Counted from the stretch's first letter, positions 7,996-16,297 are shown. The stretch: DNA of 56,941 bases from Acidimicrobiia bacterium (GCA_011523395.1 WTGW01000176.1:1-56941), one strand, 5' to 3'. The notes: generated by a model from the sequence alone, not told the origin. Numbers and translations are program-made.

Positions 7996-9030
7996 TCAGT
8001 CCCCGGCCAGCTCCCGGCTCCGGGCCACCACCCTGTCGAGAACGTCGCCGGCCGCGCCGCTGTCGATCGACTCGGCCGCCACGGAAACCCCTTCGGCCAG
8101 GTCGTCCGTACGGCCGGATGCGGCTATGGCGGCTGCCGCGTTCAGCAGGGAGACATCCCGGCAGGGACCGGGCTCTCCTTCCAGGACTCGGCGGGTGATG
8201 CCCGCGTTCACCTCGGCCGTTCCCCCCAGGAGGTCGGAAACGGGCGCCGGTCCCAGACCCACGTCTCGGGGCGACACCTCGGTTCTGGACACCCGGCCTC
8301 CGTCAAGCTGCCAGACCACGGAAGGACCGCTCAGGGTGAGCTCGTCCAAACCGTCCGAGCCGTGGAACACGAGGGCTCGCTCCGAGCCCCGGAGGCTCAG
8401 CACCCGGACCATGCGCTCCGCCATGCGCCCATCCGCCACACCTAGCGCGTACTTCCGCACCCCGGCCGGATTGCTCAGCGGACCCAGGAAGTTGAAGACC
8501 GTGGGAATGCCGAGCTCCTGGCGGACCGGTCCGGCGAAGCGCATTGCCGGGTGGTAGACCGGCGCCAGGAAGAAGGCGTAGCCCGCATCCATGAACAACC
8601 GGCGGTTCCTATCGGGTGGCAGGTCGATGACCACGCCGAGGGCTTCCAGCACGTCTGCCGAGCCGCACTTGGACGACATCGATCGGTTGCCGTGCTTGGC
8701 GATCGGTATGCCGGCGCCGGCCGCTACGAAGGAGGCGGTGGTGGAGATGTTGAAGGTACCGGAGCGATCGCCTCCTGTTCCCACTATGTCCACGGGATCG
8801 GCGTCGCCCAGGTCGACCCGGACCGCCGCCTCCACCATGCCGTCGACCAGGCCGCCCATCTCCTCTACCGTCTCTCCCTTGATGCGGAGCGCCACGATCA
8901 GGCCGGCGATCTGGGCAGGAGAGGCAAGGCCGCCCATCACCTGGCACATGGCCTGGCGGGCCTGGGCGCGACTCAGGTCGCCACCCTGGGAGATGGTTCC
9001 CAGCACCTCCGGCCAGGAGAATTCCGTCAT
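7996..9030 (-). CDS. trpD: Anthranilate phosphoribosyltransferase
   Basis: A 344-residue enzyme transferring phosphoribose from PRPP to anthranilate in tryptophan synthesis. The PRPP/Mg site GTGGDRSGTFNIST starts near residue 84, and KHGNRS at 112-117 is the conserved anthranilate/pyrophosphate loop. The downstream GPxxxELGIPTVFNFLGPL region is also characteristic, and length matches the family. The chosen start is MTEFSW at 9030, because the N-terminal helices of TrpD begin there. An upstream ATG at 9081 would add 17 non-conserved residues, and neither start has a strong ribosome site. No other trp gene is adjacent, so trpD stands alone here. Confidence 0.95.
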   Translation of the reverse strand: MTEFSWPEVLGTISQGGDLSRAQARQAMCQVMGGLASPAQIAGLIVALRIKGETVEEMGGLVDGMVEAAVRVDLGDADPVDIVGTGGDRSGTFNISTTASFVAAGAGIPIAKHGNRSMSSKCGSADVLEALGVVIDLPPDRNRRLFMDAGYAFFLAPVYHPAMRFAGPVRQELGIPTVFNFLGPLSNPAGVRKYALGVADGRMAERMVRVLSLRGSERALVFHGSDGLDELTLSGPSVVWQLDGGRVSRTEVSPRDVGLGPAPVSDLLGGTAEVNAGITRRVLEGEPGPCRDVSLLNAAAAIAASGRTDDLAEGVSVAAESIDSGAAGDVLDRVVARSRELAGD

Positions 9031-9123
9031 GGCGCGAAGCTTATCAGTGGTCCGTCCTCCCTCAACGGGCGAGATCCGCATGACACCCTAAGTTCCGGCG
9101 GAACGGTTGACCCGAACGCGGAA

Positions 9124-9159
9124 GGTACGGGGCCGGGAGAAGGTAACCGACCCCGTACC
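9124..9159. terminator. 9-bp stem-loop between trpD and aquaporin gene
   Basis: GGTACGGGG (9124-9132) pairs with CCCCGTACC (9151-9159) around an 18-nt loop. It lies between the 5' end of trpD and the 3' end of the aquaporin gene, next to a second hairpin. It has no U-run of its own on either side. Confidence 0.45.
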
Positions 9160-9162
9160 TCA

Positions 9163-9186
9163 AAAGGCCTGAGGAGGAAGGCCTTT
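9163..9186 (-). terminator. Rho-independent-type terminator of aquaporin gene
   Basis: Two bases beyond the aquaporin stop, AAAGGCC and GGCCTTT (9180-9186 and 9163-9169 in minus orientation) form a 7-bp stem with a 10-nt loop. On the minus strand the stem runs into TTTTG, a short U-tract. Confidence 0.55.
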
Positions 9187-9187
9187 C

Positions 9188-9832
9188 TCAGGAAGCCTCG
9201 GTGTTGATGAAACGGTCCACGTAGACCGCCACCGCACCGCCTACCAGCGGTCCCACGATGTAGGCCCAGGCGTCGGTGAAGTCCGCCGCGACGATGGCGG
9301 GGCCCAGGCTCCGCACCGGGTTGACGGAGGCCCCCGTGATCGGAACCAGCGCCAGGTGGATCACCACCAGCGTCAAACCGATGACGACGGGCGCGGCGGC
9401 ATTCTCGCCAGAGGTGACGCGCAGGATCACTATCACCAGGAAGGCGGTGAACAGTGCTTCCAGAGCGAGAACCCAGATCGGACCGATGTTCGCACCGTCC
9501 CCTACCACGGTCCTGCCGACCGCCGAAGCGCCCAGCACGGCGGCCACCAGGCCCGAAGCCAGAACCGCGCCGGCGAGTTGGGCCACGATGTATCCGACCG
9601 CGTCGGCGGCGGTGATCTGACCCCGGATAAGCTGGGCCACCGTGACGGCAGGGTTGTAGTGACCGCCCGACACCGAGCCGAACATGTACAGCGCTATCAG
9701 AAGGGCCAGACCGAACCCGAAGGCGATGGCAGCGATGCTTCCGCCCGAGCTGAGGATCGCCATGGAACCGACGCCGATCAGCACGAACGCCCCCAGCAAC
9801 TCCGCTAGGTACCTGTTGAGTGAACCAGTCAA
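9188..9832 (-). CDS. Aquaporin (MIP family channel)
   Basis: A 214-residue six-helix channel protein. The first half-helix motif is HYNPAVT (NPA at 60-62). The second is NPV at 171-173 instead of NPA, followed by the selectivity-filter arginine R174. Alanine-to-valine in the second box is found in some functional bacterial members. Helix 1 carries the conserved glutamate (AELLGAF). A small aquaporin of the AqpZ type is likely, carrying water and perhaps small neutral solutes or CO2/H2O2. Substrate choice cannot be settled from sequence alone. It is followed by a terminator-like hairpin and appears to be a single-gene unit. Confidence 0.92.
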   Translation of the reverse strand: MTGSLNRYLAELLGAFVLIGVGSMAILSSGGSIAAIAFGFGLALLIALYMFGSVSGGHYNPAVTVAQLIRGQITAADAVGYIVAQLAGAVLASGLVAAVLGASAVGRTVVGDGANIGPIWVLALEALFTAFLVIVILRVTSGENAAAPVVIGLTLVVIHLALVPITGASVNPVRSLGPAIVAADFTDAWAYIVGPLVGGAVAVYVDRFINTEAS

Positions 9833-9982
9833 GACGGACCTCCCCTGTTCGAGAGTGGGCTACTTGTCGGAGGTTAGACCTGCCACCATGCCCCGGCGTT
9901 TCATTGAGGCGGCGGACCCGGCCCGGTCCGGGTTGCAGCGCTGTCTCCCGGCAGGCCTGGTGGTCGGAGAGCGACCGGGGTC

Positions 9983-10375
9983 ATGAAGTCCATCAACCTG
10001 GTGGCGGTGGGGCTCGGGGCGGTAGCAGGCCTGCTCTCGATGGTCTTCGCCGGGCTGATCGGCCTGGCTGTCCTGTGGCTCGGCGCCCGTTTCGGGATAG
10101 ACACCGGCGAGACGGTCACCTGGGCCGTGCTGGCCCTGGCCTTGTTCGGGGGCGAGCATGTGGCGGGATACGTGGCCGGGCGCCTGGTTCCACCCTTCTT
10201 CGCCCGAATGCACGGCGCGGTCGCTGCCCTGGCGGTATACGCGGTGGTGGCCTCCTACAGCCTGGTGGCCGGCAGTCCTGCAGGCCCGCTGACCCTGGCA
10301 GGGTTCGCACTGGTCGCCGCCATCATCGGCCACGTCGCCGGAGCGTTCGGGGCCAGGTCCCGCCCTGATCAGTAA
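9983..10375 (+). CDS. Small four-helix membrane protein, unknown function
   Basis: A 130-residue hydrophobic protein with about four predicted membrane helices (residues 5-33, 46-62, 75-94, 102-123) and short loops. The GGEHVAGYVAGRL and IGHVAGAFGAR segments at helix ends recall the glycine-rich pattern of TIGR04086-like small membrane proteins. I cannot assign a function. It is divergent from the aquaporin gene (about 150 bp apart) and convergent with the decayed permease locus downstream. The ATG at 9983 follows a GGAGAGCGACCGGGGTC stretch that could serve as a ribosome site. Confidence 0.7.
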   Translation: MKSINLVAVGLGAVAGLLSMVFAGLIGLAVLWLGARFGIDTGETVTWAVLALALFGGEHVAGYVAGRLVPPFFARMHGAVAALAVYAVVASYSLVAGSPAGPLTLAGFALVAAIIGHVAGAFGARSRPDQ

Positions 10376-10394
10376 AACAACATAATCAAGCAAC

Positions 10395-10402
10395 TAGCTA
10401 GC
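10395..10402. repeat. Left copy of 8-bp direct repeat TAGCTAGC
   Basis: TAGCTAGC lies just downstream of the permease locus stop codon; the same octamer recurs at 12279-12286. The pair brackets the whole permease segment. CTAG-containing words are rare in this sequence, so the pairing is noticeable although the repeat is short. Confidence 0.4.
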
Positions 10403-10408
10403 CGACCA

Positions 10409-12097
10409 TCATGACCGCGGCAGTTGCTGTCCGACTAAGCCCACGGGTGTATATGGCGTTCCGTAACGCCGGGCGACCGCCCGGAGCGTGTAGTCACTCA
10501 AGATCGCCATCCCCGCGTATAGGAGCGTGATGAGCAGTCCCGGGGCCCGATCGATAGTAAAGTCCGCGAAGATCGCCAGATTCGTGAGTCCTGGTTGCTG
10601 TCCGAGTGTTCCGACCAAAAGCTCGGTAAGCACGCTCAGGCCCCAAGCCGCTGCCACGGCCAAACGTAAACCCGCGATGAGATGTGGGAGCATCGCTGGG
10701 ACCACGGTCGTGAGGCGCTCCCGGGCTTGCGATGCACCGGTTGCTGCATCGGCTCGAGTGTGGCCCTCCGAGACGAGACCGACCGCGTCCGACAAGTGGA
10801 CGGTGAGGATGATCAGTGCACCGAACGCGACTGCACCAACCTGGGAAGCCGGGCCTAACCCGAACCACACCGGAGCCAGAGCGGCTGCGACATAAAGCGG
10901 AGTCGGGCGCACGATCTCCAGGGAAAACGCCAGCAGGTCCCGCGCCGACCGGCTTCCGACGAGTACGACCATTACTAGGACGCTGCAGGCAATGCCGATC
11001 AGCAGGCCGAACAGGACGCCCCGAACAGTCGTCCAAGCGGCCGCGAGCAAAGCCGTGACGAATGGTTCATCCGCAAAGCCGTACCCACCCTCTCCGGTGA
11101 GAAGCTCGACGAGGTCCCATGGTTGGGGCAAGAGAGTCGCATAGGCATGGCTGCCGCCGGCGACCCACATCCACACGATGAGAAGAGCAACGAGCAGACC
11201 GAGGCGGTGCAGCGTGATCCGGCCATCGACCGCCACGCGTGGCCTGGCCGGTGCAGCAGCCGACTCTTCAACCTCTCCGCTCGTCGCAACCTCGTAGGTA
11301 GGGGTCGGGAGTGCTGACCGGCCGGAGCGATGCTCTCTCCATCCGGTGACAATTCGGCCCAATGCTCGCAGCACCAGGTCCGCGCCAATAGTGAGGGCCG
11401 CGAACACCACCAAGACCGCCATGAGCACGGCAGTAGCTTCACTTCGGTTGTCGAGCCGCGCGCTGGTCACGAGGGGGCCCAGCCCGGATGCTTGTATAGC
11501 CACTGACAGGCCCAACGCCGTCGCGACGGCCAGCCGGGCTGTGTCCAGGGACAGGCCAATCATGTCCGGAGGGACAGCAGCTCGATCCCCGCGGGACGGT
11601 AGACCTCCCCTGGCGAGGGCGTGCAGCGACACCGTGGGATCCGAACGCCGGAACACTGCGACGGTTCAGATCGCGACAATCGGTAACACCCCGACGGTGA
11701 CTACAGCGACCCCCGGTCTCGTCGTGGTAAACCCGTCCACCAAAACAAAGAACGGAGCAAGAAAAACATAGAGGGCGAGGGGGGGAATGAGCCGCAGGAC
11801 ATCGACGTAGAACAGGAACCGCTCCCGCGCCCAACGGCTGTAGCCGAACACCAGCCCGACCACGATACCTGGCACGCCTCCCAGCAAGAGCCCCCACCAC
11901 GCTCTAGCGAGGACCTCTCCGCACAGCGTCGGGACCTCTTCTCGGATGGACCACAACGCGTCGAGGATCTCCTGGGGCGCAGGCAAGATAGCTGGTCGCA
12001 CCAAGCCGACGCTGGAGACAACGGTCCACAGGGCCAAGACCGCCACCGGAACGACCAACGCCCTCGCAACCCGGCTCTCCCGGATCATCGAGCCCAT
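10409..12097 (-). pseudogene. Two-domain ABC permease interrupted by in-frame TGA
   Basis: Read through, this is a 562-codon double permease of the NitT/TauT (SsuC/TauC) type. The first permease domain begins at MGSMIRESR (12097) and runs through VGVLPIVAI. It is then broken by TGA (complement of 11666-11668), and the sequence continues in the same frame (TVAVFRRSDP) to the rest of domain 1. A hydrophilic linker follows, then a full second domain (helices, an AATGASQ-type coupling loop and AVAAAWGLSVLTELL). Fused two-domain permeases are known in this superfamily. No ATPase or binding-protein gene is adjacent. No hairpin follows the TGA, so selenocysteine is not supported. A nonsense mutation in a decaying or transferred locus is most likely; separate translation of 11666-12097 and 10409-11656 is possible. 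Confidence 0.7.
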
Positions 12098-12278
12098 GAC
12101 ACTCCAACCTTCAACCTCAGCCCCTCCCGGATCCTCCTCAGGCCATCGCAGTCGAGCCGGATCCGGCCTCAGGCTAACTTCGTCCCGCGGGCGGTACTCC
12201 GGGCAATCCACCAAGGGTTGCACCGCAGGACCAACCAGTCGCCCAACCACCGTAACGCGTCGTTCCAAGTGGAGGCTT
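12098..12278 (-). pseudogene. Possible truncated C-terminus of an upstream ABC gene
   Basis: In frame with the permease, the codons upstream of its start read as a charged, beta-type segment (VGRLVGPAVQPLVD, then DEVSLRPDPARLRW). This vaguely resembles a C-terminal regulatory domain of an ABC ATPase. The open frame ends at a TAA (12282-12280) inside the TAGCTAGC repeat. A truncated ATPase remnant is one reading; a non-coding leader is the other. Confidence 0.25.
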
Positions 12279-12286
12279 TAGCTAGC
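12279..12286. repeat. Right copy of 8-bp direct repeat TAGCTAGC
   Basis: This is the partner of 10395-10402. It sits where the open frame upstream of the permease ends, as expected if it marks an insertion or deletion junction. Confidence 0.4.
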
Positions 12287-12497
12287 AATTAGACCCAATC
12301 TCCATGGTGGGGGTCTGTGCGGGTGGAGGAGTAGGAGCCTTGAGCTCCGACCTGGGCTATGACTATTGGTTGCTCCGTTCGGGTCTGGGCGCCAAATGCA
12401 TCCGCCGGGTCATGCGCGCCGCCTTCGAAGCCGGGCTTGAAGTGCCCTGATAGCGCCGGTGTGTAGGGGGACATCAGGAATCAGGGCTAGCAGGGGT
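12287..12497. other. Gap with an unexplained 48-codon ORF
   Basis: No confident gene. On the plus strand 12304-12450 encodes 48 residues ending in GAKCIRRVMRAAFEAGLEVP, whose composition looks protein-like and could be the tail of a lost gene. The minus frame is also open (12289-12474), with no recognisable motif. Promoter or terminator signals for rnpB were not evident downstream of its 3' end. Confidence 0.3.
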
Positions 12498-12867
12498 GCG
12501 GCGAGCCCGCCGGTAAGCCGGATTCTGTACCCGCCTATGACGGGCGACGGCCATCCATCTGGGGTCTGCGTTGCCGCCAGACCTCGGTGCGGTCCACCCG
12601 AAGCTTGACCGGCGGACCACCGACGCCTCTGCTTGACCTTGCTCCGGGAGGGGTTTACCAGCCACCCCGGTTTCCCGGGATGCTGGTGGTCTCTTACACC
12701 ACCGTTTCACCCTTGCCTGTGCCCCCGAGAGGGCCATCGGCGGTCTGATCTCTGTGGCACTTTCCGTCGGGTCGCCCCGCCTGGGCGTTACCCAGCTCCC
12801 TGTCCTGTGGAGTCCGGACTTTCCTCGATTGCCTTGGGCAACCGCGGCCGTCTGGCGGACTCGCCGC
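12498..12867 (-). ncRNA. rnpB: RNase P RNA (type A)
   Basis: About 370 nt of catalytic RNA that matures the 5' ends of tRNAs. Near the 5' end the minus strand carries the universal core GAGGAAAGUCCGGACUCCAC, and near the 3' end ACAGAAUCCGGCUUACCGG. These are the two hallmark conserved segments of bacterial RNase P RNA. Ends were set by the P1 helix: GCGGCGAG at the 5' end (12867-12860) pairs with CUCGCCGC at the 3' end (12505-12498). A TATCCT -10-like hexamer at 12880-12875, eight bases before the proposed first nucleotide, supports the start. It is divergent from the SRAP gene. Confidence 0.95.
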
Positions 12868-12947
12868 ACAGGACAGGATAGTGACGGTCGATCTGCAACG
12901 GCCCTACGCGGGCGAGCACGCGAGCGGCCGGTAACCTGGACAACCGC

Positions 12948-13640
12948 ATGTGTGGGCGGTACGTCATCAACGCCGAGCCTGACGACCTGGCCGGCTACTT
13001 CGGTGTGGATCACGTGTTGACCGAGCGTCTCGAACCCAGCTACAACGTGGCTCCTACCGATCCCGTGTACGCCGTGGCCGAGCACAGGGGATCCAGGCAG
13101 CTCGGGTCCTTCCGCTGGGGCCTGATACCCCACTGGGCCGCCGACCGGAAGGGCCCGCTCAACATCAACGCCCGGGCCGAGACCGTGGCCACAAAGCCGG
13201 CCTTCCGGGACTCGCTGCGCCGCCGACGGTGCCTCCTGCCGGCCACCGGGTTCTTCGAATGGGGCCATACGGAGGTCGGGAAGCATCCCTACTTCGTGAG
13301 GATGGCCGACGACGCCCCGATGGCGTTTGCGGGTATCTGGGCGGCCTGGAAGGATCCGGAAGGCGGGGAGTGGATCCGGAGCGCCGCCATCATCACGACC
13401 GTGGCCAATGAAGGCCTTTCCCCGATTCATACCCGCATGCCGGTGATCCTGGAACCTGACGATTGGGATCTCTGGCTGGACCGGGACATCCGTTCTGCCG
13501 GGGCCGTCGAGCCGCTCCTGGGTCCCCTCGCCGACTCCAAGCTGACCTGGTACCCGGTGTCCCGCCAGGTCAACAGCGTGCGGAACAACCTCCCCACCAA
13601 CATCACCCCCCTGCCCCGTCTCGAATTGCTCGACTCTTAG
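12948..13640 (+). CDS. SRAP/HMCES-type abasic-site processing protein
   Basis: A 230-residue SOS-response-associated peptidase (SRAP, YedK/HMCES) protein. The catalytic Cys is residue 2 (MCGRY) and becomes the N-terminus after Met removal. NARAET (N74), FFEWG (E105) and IHTRMP (H161) supply the other conserved active-site residues. These proteins form a thiazolidine crosslink with abasic sites in single-stranded DNA and shield them from cleavage. Length is typical. The ATG at 12948 is forced by the need for Cys2. No LexA-type operator was recognised in the short gap to rnpB. Confidence 0.95.
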   Translation: MCGRYVINAEPDDLAGYFGVDHVLTERLEPSYNVAPTDPVYAVAEHRGSRQLGSFRWGLIPHWAADRKGPLNINARAETVATKPAFRDSLRRRRCLLPATGFFEWGHTEVGKHPYFVRMADDAPMAFAGIWAAWKDPEGGEWIRSAAIITTVANEGLSPIHTRMPVILEPDDWDLWLDRDIRSAGAVEPLLGPLADSKLTWYPVSRQVNSVRNNLPTNITPLPRLELLDS

Positions 13641-14336
13641 GCGACCGGAGTATCCCCAGGCCCGACGATCGCCAATTGGCCGAGAACTACGGCTCCCGGC
13701 ATCACCAGCCCTGCCCGGAACCTCAGGATCAGGGCGTCATAGACGGTGCGGTAAACCTCAGGTTCGAGAGCCACCGTGAACCTCAGGATCAGGGCGTCAT
13801 ACATGGCGTCCTGTGCATCAAGTTCGAAACCCACACCGAACCTGAGGCTCACAGCGTCATATATGACGTCCTGTGCATCAAGAACCGAGAATCCGGGCAA
13901 AACTCGCGAAAAACCGGTGCTCCGCACCGGGCCCTCCCCCGCCGCCACCTGTCCTGTTTGGGAGCGTGGTCGGCCATGCCCGGCTGGCTGCCGGGTATCG
14001 GCGGTTCGCTCGATGAGCTGTCATGTTCCCTCGGGCCGGCCGTTCCGATCGGTCCCACATCATCGGCCGGTGTAGGTGCTTGGCGATAGGCAACGTATAT
14101 GGGAGGTGTGACAATTCCAGGCCGTATTGGTGAGAACGCGAAAAATCTCGCTGTGGCCCCCTGCTCCGAGGACTGCCCGAACACTTCGGGGGAGCCGTGT
14201 CGCGCCGGTCACTCCCGCACCTGTGCCTCGGCTGCACAGTCACCCGGATTCCGGTAACCGGAACCTCACTCGTGACCCACACGCGGAGAAATCGTTTACC
14301 GATGCACGCGGGAGCGATCTAGATTCAGTCGTGCAC
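13641..14336. other. Gene-free 0.7-kb region with repeats and palindromes
   Basis: It holds the 60-bp repeat patch (13718-13882), a 15-bp inverted repeat TTCCGGTAACCGGAA at 14249-14263, and a nearby CTGTGC/GCACAG pair at 14221-14239. A 52-codon ORF at 14099-14257 (four Cys: APCSEDC, EPCR, RTC) lacks a ribosome site and is not accepted as a gene. The minus-strand ORF 13637-13948 is open across the repeats but matches no family. Confidence 0.5.
13718..13882. repeat. Tandem 60-bp repeat with palindromic centres
   Basis: Units start at 13718, 13778 and 13838; the register is exactly 60 bp. Units 1 and 2 share GAACCTCAGGATCAGGGCGTCATA, and unit 3 diverges (GAACCTGAGGCTCACAGCGTCATA). Units 2 and 3 also share CTGTGCATCAAG (13811-13822, 13871-13882). 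Unit 3 contains the perfect 14-bp palindrome CGTCATATATGACG (13855-13868); the equivalents in the other units are imperfect. In the minus frame each unit encodes 20 residues with core YDAxxLRF. Confidence 0.8.
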
Positions 14337-14939
14337 ATGACCCGCATACTCCTGGTGCGCCACGCCCCCACGCCGGAAACCGGTGACCGCCTGACCGGGC
14401 GGGCCCCGGGCGTCACCCTGGATCGCAAGGGTCGCGAGGCCGCCCAGGCCGCCGCCGAGGCGCTGGCCGGGCTGGACATCGAGGCGGTTTACAGTTCACC
14501 CATCGAACGAACCATGGAAACAGCGGTCCTGGTCGCCCGGCCGCACGAGATGGACCCCGTCGTCGAACCCGGCCTGACAGAGATGGACTTCGGCAGCTGG
14601 ACCGGGCAGACCCTCGACTCGCTGCGGCGTCTGGAGGCTTGGCAATCGGTCCAGATGACGCCTTCCCGGTTCCGGTTCCCAGACGGTGAGTCCTTCGCGG
14701 AGGCCCAGCACCGGTCGGTCGGAAGCGTGGAGCGGATCGCCGGGATGCACGAAGGGAAGACGGTGGTGGCGGTAAGCCACGCCGACATCATCAAGCTGGT
14801 GATCGCCCACTACCTCGGCCAGGCCCTCGACCTGTTCCAGCGGCTGAGGATCTCGACCGCGTCGATCTCCGAGCTCAGCATCGAAGCAGGCCAGCCTCCG
14901 GCCGTGGTCTCCATCAACGCAACCGGGGTGGTCGTGTGA
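14337..14939 (+). CDS. Histidine phosphatase, MSMEG_4193 family
   Basis: A 200-residue phosphoglycerate-mutase-like protein. The catalytic motif is LVRHAPT (R8, H9); the second-arm residues are in SSPIERTMETA, the acid region in LTEMDFGSWTG, and the second histidine in VVAVSHADII. It matches the MSMEG_4193 (TIGR03848) type that in actinobacteria forms a fixed trio with the next two genes. The substrate is unknown. The ATG at 14337 was chosen because it places RH at the usual distance from the N-terminus; a GTG at 14331 is two codons upstream. Its stop overlaps the GTG start of the DUF3090 gene. Confidence 0.9.
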   Translation: MTRILLVRHAPTPETGDRLTGRAPGVTLDRKGREAAQAAAEALAGLDIEAVYSSPIERTMETAVLVARPHEMDPVVEPGLTEMDFGSWTGQTLDSLRRLEAWQSVQMTPSRFRFPDGESFAEAQHRSVGSVERIAGMHEGKTVVAVSHADIIKLVIAHYLGQALDLFQRLRISTASISELSIEAGQPPAVVSINATGVVV

Positions 14940-15448
14940 GCAGCCCATCCTCCCGGCAGTTCGGACCGGTGGACCTCTTCCTTGTCGGGGCAATCGGCCC
15001 GCCGGGGCAGAGGGCCTTCTACCTGTTCGTCCAGACGCAGCACGAGAGAGCCTGGTTCCTGTTCGAGAAGACCCAGGCGGCGGTGCTCGGCGAGCAGGGC
15101 CTGGAGCTGATCTCGAACATGGGATGGGATGACGACGTGCCGGTGGATGATCTGGTGGCCCAGGGCGCCGACCTGCCCGAGCCGACCCTCGAAACCGACG
15201 TGCTGTTCCGGGTGATGTCCATCGCCATGCGAATCGAGGGGGACGAGGAGATGACCCTGCTGCTGGAGGGTCAGGCCGACGATGAGAAGGCCACCTTTGC
15301 GATCACGCCGCAGCAACTCAGGGCGGGTGCGGTGATGGCGCTGCGTGCGGTCCACTCCGGACGGGCTCAATGCCCGGAATGCCTGTTACCCGAGGACCCC
15401 GAGGGGCACAACTGCCCATCGGGTAACGGCCACCGACTGCCCGGGTGA
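14936..15448 (+). CDS. DUF3090 family protein (second of actinobacterial trio)
   Basis: A 170-residue soluble protein matching the DUF3090/TIGR03847 pattern: an N-terminal beta-rich region (FGPVDLFLVGAIGPPGQRAFYLF), a middle helical segment, and a C-terminal zinc-ribbon-like tail CPECLLPEDPEGHNCP. The family is nearly confined to actinobacteria and has no known activity. The GTG start at 14936 overlaps the previous stop (GTGTGA), and its own stop overlaps the next GTG (15445). The three proteins are therefore probably co-translated and may act together. Confidence 0.88.
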   Translation: MSSPSSRQFGPVDLFLVGAIGPPGQRAFYLFVQTQHERAWFLFEKTQAAVLGEQGLELISNMGWDDDVPVDDLVAQGADLPEPTLETDVLFRVMSIAMRIEGDEEMTLLLEGQADDEKATFAITPQQLRAGAVMALRAVHSGRAQCPECLLPEDPEGHNCPSGNGHRLPG

Positions 15449-16137
15449 CCGGCCCGGCCGGCGACGCCTGGGACATCGCCGAGATCATCGGCCGGTTCCA
15501 GAACGCCTCCAACGCAACCTTGCTGGCGGTGACCGGTACGGGCAGGATGGTGGTCTACAAGCCCGAACAGGGACAGCGCCCGCTCTACGACTTCGACTGC
15601 CTCACCCTCCCGGCCCGCGAGGTGCTGACCTTCGAGCTCGCCAGCGCGGCCGGGCTGGACTGCGTTCCCGAAACGGTGCCGATCAGCGGGCCGTTCGGAC
15701 CGGGCTCGGCCCAGACGTTCGTGGAGGTGGACGAGGACTTCGATCCGGCGCCCCTGATCAACGAGGCCGACCCGACCCTCTGGCCGATCATCACCCTGGA
15801 CCTGGTGATCAACAACGCCGACCGCAAGGCCGGGCACGTGATCGCCGACCGCTCGGGACGGATCTGGTGCATCGACCACGGCCTGACGCTCCACGCCGAG
15901 CCCAAACTCCGCACGGTCATGTGGGGATTCTCCGGCCAGGCCCTGCCCCACACGATGGTGGATTGCGTCAGGAGGCTCGATCAGGCCATCGGCAATCGGC
16001 TGCACGCCCGCACGGAGGAGCTCCTCGGCAGCGAGGAAGCCGACGCGCTGGCCGCCCGGGTGGAGGCGCTGCTCGACGACCCGACCCACCCCTACCCGCC
16101 TACCGACCGGCATCCCCTCCCATGGCCTCTCTGGTGA
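15445..16137 (+). CDS. SCO1664 family protein with PI3/4-kinase-like fold
   Basis: A 230-residue protein of the SCO1664/TIGR03843 type, the third member of the trio. The family is noted for remote similarity to phosphatidylinositol 3/4-kinases. Here MVVYKPEQG supplies a candidate nucleotide-binding lysine, LDLVINNADRKAGH looks like the catalytic loop (D..N pattern), and CIDHGLTL like the metal-binding D-x-G segment. A small-molecule or protein kinase activity is inferred, not shown. The start is a GTG overlapping the DUF3090 stop by 4 nt. Confidence 0.87.
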   Translation: MTGPAGDAWDIAEIIGRFQNASNATLLAVTGTGRMVVYKPEQGQRPLYDFDCLTLPAREVLTFELASAAGLDCVPETVPISGPFGPGSAQTFVEVDEDFDPAPLINEADPTLWPIITLDLVINNADRKAGHVIADRSGRIWCIDHGLTLHAEPKLRTVMWGFSGQALPHTMVDCVRRLDQAIGNRLHARTEELLGSEEADALAARVEALLDDPTHPYPPTDRHPLPWPLW

Positions 16138-16189
16138 GCCGGAGGATTGATCACGACGTTGCGCCGAGTCCGTCTATCCTGTCCCGGCA

Positions 16190-16297
16190 ATGGCGTCGCC
16201 TGCAGACAACGGCCGGAGCCGCTGGGGCTCCTTTCTGGCCACCGTCATCTTCCTCGGGATCATGGTGGCGTTCTATCTGTGGCCCAATCCGGCCTGA
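16190..16297 (+). CDS. 35-aa single-pass membrane peptide
   Basis: ATG at 16190 to TGA at 16295-16297 encodes 35 residues: a short polar N-terminus, one membrane helix (about residues 14-31, FLATVIFLGIMVAFYLW) and a PNPA tail. It lies between the SCO1664-type gene and the F420-type oxidoreductase gene on the same strand, 52 bp downstream of the former. Hydrophobicity and a clean one-helix design argue for a real peptide, but no family was recognised. Confidence 0.55.
   Translation: MASPADNGRSRWGSFLATVIFLGIMVAFYLWPNPA

Noticed and set aside
11666-11668. Second in-frame TGA (permease) as selenocysteine
   Set aside because: No stem-loop follows within the needed distance, the residue lies in a membrane permease with no redox role, and the locus looks decayed.
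7172-11668. UGA reassigned to Trp or Gly in this genome
   Set aside because: Many genes here end in TGA within ATGA or GTGA overlaps (ccmD/ccmE, ccmE/ccmF, JAMM gene, truB), so UGA is an ordinary stop.
12498-12867. Protein ORFs on both strands over rnpB
   Set aside because: The conserved RNase P RNA core and P1 pairing explain the sequence.
13637-13948. 103-aa minus ORF across the 60-bp repeats as a gene
   Set aside because: Open frame is explained by a repeat period divisible by three; ends lack start signals. Coding is possible but unsupported.
14099-14257. 52-codon Cys-containing ORF
   Set aside because: No ribosome site, no recognisable family, and it ends in a palindrome; kept only as a note.
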